The notes beneath the pieces were generated by a model. The model ran no database searches. It saw only the letters and a list, made by a program, of their open reading frames with translations, and had not been told where the DNA came from. From Aggregatilineales bacterium (GTDB lineage Bacteria; Chloroflexota; Anaerolineae; Aggregatilineales; Ch27): 34,074 nucleotides of DNA. Numbering within the stretch: position 1 is the first letter of the stretch; each line of letters begins with the position of its first letter. Of the stretch, positions 30,958 to 34,074 are shown piece by piece. The DNA lies in contig JARKOQ010000154.1 in the NCBI GenBank assembly GCA_029976005.1, positions 1 to 34,074 on the forward strand. The letters are read 5' to 3'. Made by a program: the position numbers and the translations under genes.

Positions 30958-31179
30958 CGTCCCTCCAGCAAGGGAATAAGTTGAAATTCCAGGAAGATCA
31001 AGGGACAGCCGGAATGGAATGAACTAGAAAAAATTGTAACATGACATCCAACCGGTGGGTGAAAAAAATCATGAATTATCCCTGCAAAAGTGACAAACAA
31101 CCTAATAGCGAATGAGATGTTATAATCAGCGTAATCCCAATCAAAAAAACCGTTTCATTGCGGTCAAGGAGGAGCCACC
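30958..31179. other. Divergent promoter region, unusually AT-rich
   Basis: About 220 bp between the TPR and P1-peptidase genes, much richer in A and T than the neighbouring genes. It contains the extended -10 elements on both strands described with the flanking genes. On the minus strand a second candidate is TTGTCA (31096-31091) with CATGAT (31073-31068) at 17 bp. No gene or RNA is evident. Confidence 0.5.
31118..31126 (+). promoter_or_regulatory. Extended -10 promoter of the P1-peptidase gene
   Basis: TGTTATAAT: a perfect -10 with the TGn extension and no -35 at the right distance. Start would be near 31133, about 47 nt before the ATG at 31180. Confidence 0.65.
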
Positions 31180-32268
31180 ATGCCGCGTCTGCGCGACCTC
31201 GGAATCACCCCAGGCCGGCTGCCCGCCGGAACCCTCAACGCCATCACCGACGTGCCCGGCGTCCTGGTCGGCCACGTTACCCTGATTCAGGGCGAAGGGC
31301 CGCTCCGGCCGGGGCATGGCCCGATCCGCACCGGGGTGACCGCCATCCTGCCCCACCCCGGCAATCTGTTTCAGGAAAAAGTCCCGGCCGCCGTCCAGAC
31401 CATCAACGGCTTCGGCAAGGCCTGCGGCTTCCTCCAGGTGCGCGAGCTGGGGGTGATCGAAACGCCCATCCTGCTGACCAACACCCTGAGCGTCAGCGCC
31501 GCCGCGGAGAGTGTGATCTCCTTTATGATCGAACAGAACCCCGCCATCGGAATCACGACCAGCACCGTCAATCCCGTCGTAGGAGAAACCAACGACGGCT
31601 TCCTCAACGACATCCAGGGCCGCCATGTCCGGCCGGAACACGTCCGGGACTGCATCCGCAGCGCCAGGGGTGGGCCTGTCCCCGAAGGCAACGTGGGCGC
31701 CGGGACCGGCACAGTCTGTTACGGGTTCAAAGGCGGCATCGGAACTGCCTCGCGCCAGATCGAGGGGGAATTCATCCTGGGCGCGCTGGTGCAAACCAAC
31801 TTCGGCAGCCGGCGCGACCTCATGGTGACCGGCCTGCCCCTGGGTGCACTTCTGGAACAAGACCCCATGCCCAAGGCCGGGCCGGGATCGGTCATGGTCG
31901 TGCTGGCGACCGACGCCCCGCTGGATAGCCGCCAGCTTGGCCGGCTGGCCATGCGCGCGGCCTTCGGGCTGGCCCGCACCGGGAGTTATTGCAGCCAGGG
32001 CAGCGGCGACTTCGTCGTGGCCTTCAGCACGGCCAACCGCCGCGCGCACCATCCCGCGGCCCAGGTGGAAAACATCACGCGCCTCCCAGACGAGCACCCG
32101 GCCTTCGAGATGCTGCTCCTGGGCGTGGTCGAGGCCGTCGAAGAGGCCGTCCTGAACGCGCTCGTGGCGGCCGAAACGATGACCGGCCGGGACGGTCACA
32201 CGGTCCATGCCCTCCCGCACGGGCCGCTCCTTGATTTTGTGGGCCGCCGTCAGCCTGGCGTGGAGTAA
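31180..32268 (+). CDS. P1-family (DmpA/BapA-like) self-processing aminopeptidase
   Basis: A 362-residue Ntn-type hydrolase related to the D-/beta-aminopeptidases DmpA and BapA. It starts LRDLGITPGRLPAGTLNAITDVPGVLVGHVTL, with GIRTGVTAILP-like, NGFGKACGFLQVRELGVIETPILLTNTLSV and VGETNDGFLND as family landmarks. GNVGAGTGTVCYGFKGGIGTASR surrounds the point where family members cut themselves in two; the serine of GTAS is the probable new N-terminal nucleophile, though I cannot fix the bond with certainty. Members release N-terminal residues, often D- or beta-amino acids, from short peptides or amides. No signal peptide is seen, so it should be cytoplasmic. AGGAGGAG precedes the ATG. Its natural substrate is unknown. 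Confidence 0.92.
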   Translation: MPRLRDLGITPGRLPAGTLNAITDVPGVLVGHVTLIQGEGPLRPGHGPIRTGVTAILPHPGNLFQEKVPAAVQTINGFGKACGFLQVRELGVIETPILLTNTLSVSAAAESVISFMIEQNPAIGITTSTVNPVVGETNDGFLNDIQGRHVRPEHVRDCIRSARGGPVPEGNVGAGTGTVCYGFKGGIGTASRQIEGEFILGALVQTNFGSRRDLMVTGLPLGALLEQDPMPKAGPGSVMVVLATDAPLDSRQLGRLAMRAAFGLARTGSYCSQGSGDFVVAFSTANRRAHHPAAQVENITRLPDEHPAFEMLLLGVVEAVEEAVLNALVAAETMTGRDGHTVHALPHGPLLDFVGRRQPGVE

Positions 32269-32376
32269 GCGTATCCCGGCGGCAGACCGCGCCGGCCGGT
32301 TCGGGTCTACAATAGATGTGAGGTATGGGGACGATTCGGAGGGCAGGCTGGCTCAGGCGTGCCCAGGAGGTGGATC

Positions 32377-33909
32377 ATGCGCGCAGTTTCCAGACTGGTC
32401 CTGGCCGTGTTGGCCTGCGTCCTGTTCCTCAACGCACCGCCGGCCCTGGCCCAGATCAATTCGGCCTGGTACGGGGAATATTTCGGCAATGCCATGCTGG
32501 CAGGCGCGCCCCTGCTGGCTCGCACCGACCCGGAGATCAACTTCGTGTGGGGCACGGGCGCGCCCAGCCTGACCCTGCCGGCCGACAGCTTCTCGGTGCG
32601 CTGGACGAGGAGTGTCGTGTTCAATGCCGGGACATATCGCTTCACCGCCCGGACGGACGACGGCGTCCGCATCTATGTGGATGACGTCCTCGTGCTCGAT
32701 GCCTGGGTGGACCGTGCCCCGGACCCGGCCGCCACGGCCGACGTGACCATCACCGGCGGGCTGCATGTCGTGCGGGTGGAGTACTACGAGCACGGCGGCA
32801 CGGCCGTCGCGATTGTCACCTGGGAACTCCTTTCCAGCCCGCAGCCCGCCATCCCAACCGCTTCGTGGACGGCGGAATACTACAACAACCCGACGCTGGC
32901 CGGTTCGCCCACGTTCACCCAGATCGAATCCACCATCAACTACAACTGGGGCTACAATTCCCCCGCTCCTGACCTGCTGCCAGCCGACTATTTCGGAGCC
33001 CGCTGGACGAGCTATCCGACATTCAGCGCCGGAACTTACCAGTTCGTGATCCATGCCGATGACGGAGTCCGGCTGTGGGTCGATAGCCTGCTTCTCATCG
33101 ATGCCTGGTTCGACAGCGGCTATACCCCGCCCAACGTCGCCACCGCCACGCTGGGCGCGGGTCAGCACACCGTGCGGGTCGAGTTCTACGAGCGCACTGA
33201 AGTCGCCGCGATTCAGGTGCAGTGGATGCGGGTCGACCAGCCCACACCCACCCCGATTCCCACGACGCCGCCATCGGTCGCGCAGCCCTGGACGGCTTAC
33301 TTCTACAACAACACCGACTTCATCGGCGCTCCGGCATCGTTTGCCCAGTATGCCACCCAGGGTCTCGATCTGGACTGGGGGAACAGCGCTCCGGCAGGGG
33401 TTCTTGCGGACAATTTTGCCATGCGAGTCGGCCAACAGACCACGTTTAATGGCGGCGCTGTCCGGTTTTCGATTCGCGCCGACGATGGCGTCCGTTTCTA
33501 TGTCGACGGAGTCCTGGTACTGGACGAATGGCACACCGCCTCCGGCCGTTACTACTTCGTGGATCAAGTCCTGGCCGCGGGCATGCATGCCCTGACCCTG
33601 GAATACTACGAGGCCACGGAACTGGCATCGCTCCGGTTCTATTGGGTCTACCTGGAATCATCGGGGGCCGGGCTGCCCGTCGAGCTGCAAGTCAACGCCA
33701 ACCAGCTCAACGTTCGCTCCGGTCCAGGCGCAAGTTATCCGATCCTGGGCCGCGCCCAGCGAGGGGAGTACTACGCGATCACGGGCCGCAGCGCCAGCGA
33801 TGCGCGCTGGGTGCGAATCGACTTTGGCGGCGTGACGGGCTGGGTCAATGGCAGTTGGACCACCATCCAGGGCGATCAGACTCTGATTCCCGCCGTGCCG
33901 GGCACCTAA
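32377..33909 (+). CDS. Secreted protein with three PA14 domains and a C-terminal SH3b domain
   Basis: A 510-residue exported protein. Signal peptide residues 1-25 (MRAVSRLVLAVLACVLFLN, cut after APPALA). Three PA14-like beta domains follow at about 30-155, 165-290 and 305-430; each has a WxAxYxNN-type start, an inner W-G-S/P element and the FTARTDDGVRIYVDDVLVLDAW / FVIHADDGVRLWVDSLLLIDAW / FSIRADDGVRFYVDGVLVLDEW core with the DDG calcium-site motif. The C-terminal domain (about 433-500) is a bacterial SH3: LNVRSGPGASYPILGRAQRGE and GVTGWVNGSW. PA14 binds glycans in adhesins and glycosidases, and SH3b often binds the cell wall; there is no catalytic domain. It is probably a surface adhesin or matrix protein. 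The ATG at 32377 follows AGGAGGTGG, a better start than GTG 32359. Confidence 0.93.
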   Translation: MRAVSRLVLAVLACVLFLNAPPALAQINSAWYGEYFGNAMLAGAPLLARTDPEINFVWGTGAPSLTLPADSFSVRWTRSVVFNAGTYRFTARTDDGVRIYVDDVLVLDAWVDRAPDPAATADVTITGGLHVVRVEYYEHGGTAVAIVTWELLSSPQPAIPTASWTAEYYNNPTLAGSPTFTQIESTINYNWGYNSPAPDLLPADYFGARWTSYPTFSAGTYQFVIHADDGVRLWVDSLLLIDAWFDSGYTPPNVATATLGAGQHTVRVEFYERTEVAAIQVQWMRVDQPTPTPIPTTPPSVAQPWTAYFYNNTDFIGAPASFAQYATQGLDLDWGNSAPAGVLADNFAMRVGQQTTFNGGAVRFSIRADDGVRFYVDGVLVLDEWHTASGRYYFVDQVLAAGMHALTLEYYEATELASLRFYWVYLESSGAGLPVELQVNANQLNVRSGPGASYPILGRAQRGEYYAITGRSASDARWVRIDFGGVTGWVNGSWTTIQGDQTLIPAVPGT

Positions 33910-33959
33910 CTGACGATGAAAAAGGGGGGACTGGAGGCATCAAACCGGGGAACTGAATA

Positions 33960-33988
33960 TTGACAGTCGATCGGGCGACTGCTATAAT
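33960..33988 (+). promoter_or_regulatory. Perfect consensus promoter of the tRNA-Asp gene
   Basis: TTGACA (33960-33965), exactly 17 bp, TATAAT (33983-33988). Start would be near 33995, about 7 nt before the mature tRNA. A complete consensus is expected for a stable-RNA gene. Confidence 0.92.
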
Positions 33989-34001
33989 GCCACCATCGAT
34001 T

Positions 34002-34074
34002 GGGGACGTAGTGTAGCGGTTAACATGTCGGCCTGTCAAGCCGAAGATCGCGGGTTCGAACCCCGTCGTCCCCG
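34002..34074 (+). tRNA. tRNA-Asp (anticodon GTC)
   Basis: Cloverleaf: acceptor GGGGACG pairs with CGTCCCC (34067-34073). The D arm holds TAGTGTAGCGGTTAACA, the anticodon arm TCGGC-CTGTCAA-GCCGA has anticodon GTC, and the T arm is CGGGTTCGAACCCCG. Discriminator base G34074, as usual for tRNA-Asp, is the last base of the window, so a genomically encoded CCA cannot be judged. The acceptor stem is all Watson-Crick. Confidence 0.97.

Noticed and set aside
32353-33588. 411-codon minus-strand frame opposite the PA14 protein
   Set aside because: Antisense shadow; the plus strand has a signal peptide and three clear PA14 domains.

Overview
The window reads as a piece of chromosome from a high-GC member of the Chloroflexota, probably class Anaerolineae. 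This is an inference from several traits: a 23S rRNA gene with no 16S gene beside it, a lipoprotein with a long Thr/Pro linker, a Ser/Thr kinase with an extracellular lectin-like domain, and secreted PA14 repeats. No integrase, transposase, phage gene or CRISPR array is visible. The content is mostly housekeeping and envelope genes, densely packed in clear operons.

Layout. 1-2300 is the 5' four-fifths of a 23S rRNA gene on the minus strand, running off the left edge. Upstream of it, where a 16S gene would normally lie, are a structured leader and a good promoter, then a lipoprotein esterase (2876-3877), a small zinc-ribbon protein (4085-4282) and an acetyl-CoA hydrolase/CoA-transferase (4304-5605). 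A winged-helix regulator with a near-consensus promoter/operator (5775-5802) heads a two-gene unit with a CPBP membrane protease (to 7223). A perfect bidirectional terminator (7241-7273) separates it from a five-gene minus-strand operon (10179 down to 7294): JAMM peptidase, ubiquitin-like MoaD/ThiS-type carrier with a masked C-terminal GG, DUF4395 membrane protein, membrane-anchored thioredoxin and MoeB-rhodanese fusion. This is a self-contained sulfur-carrier (ubiquitin-like) activation system and the most interesting locus here.

10737-13446 holds a stand-alone response regulator, a DCC-family thiol protein and a PrkC-like receptor kinase. From 21539 down to 13533 runs a seven-gene minus-strand operon: Asp23-family protein, FakA, two FakB (DegV) paralogues, RecG, CoaD and a coiled-coil protein. 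It joins fatty-acid activation and CoA synthesis with a replication-repair helicase. Divergent to it is rpmB (L28), then an isochorismatase-family hydrolase and rpe. The rpmB/Asp23/FakA/RecG/Rpe/kinase grouping recalls the Bacillus subtilis prkC-rpe-rpmB-yloU-yloV-recG region.

23867-28502 is a PadR-controlled membrane operon: PadR, a small membrane protein, a YitT-family protein, an ABC ATPase and two paralogous permeases. Next come a THUMP-type RNA methyltransferase, a convergent TPR protein, a P1-family self-processing peptidase, a secreted three-PA14 plus SH3b protein, and a tRNA-Asp gene with a perfect consensus promoter at the right edge. All assignments come from reading motifs by eye; no database search was run.
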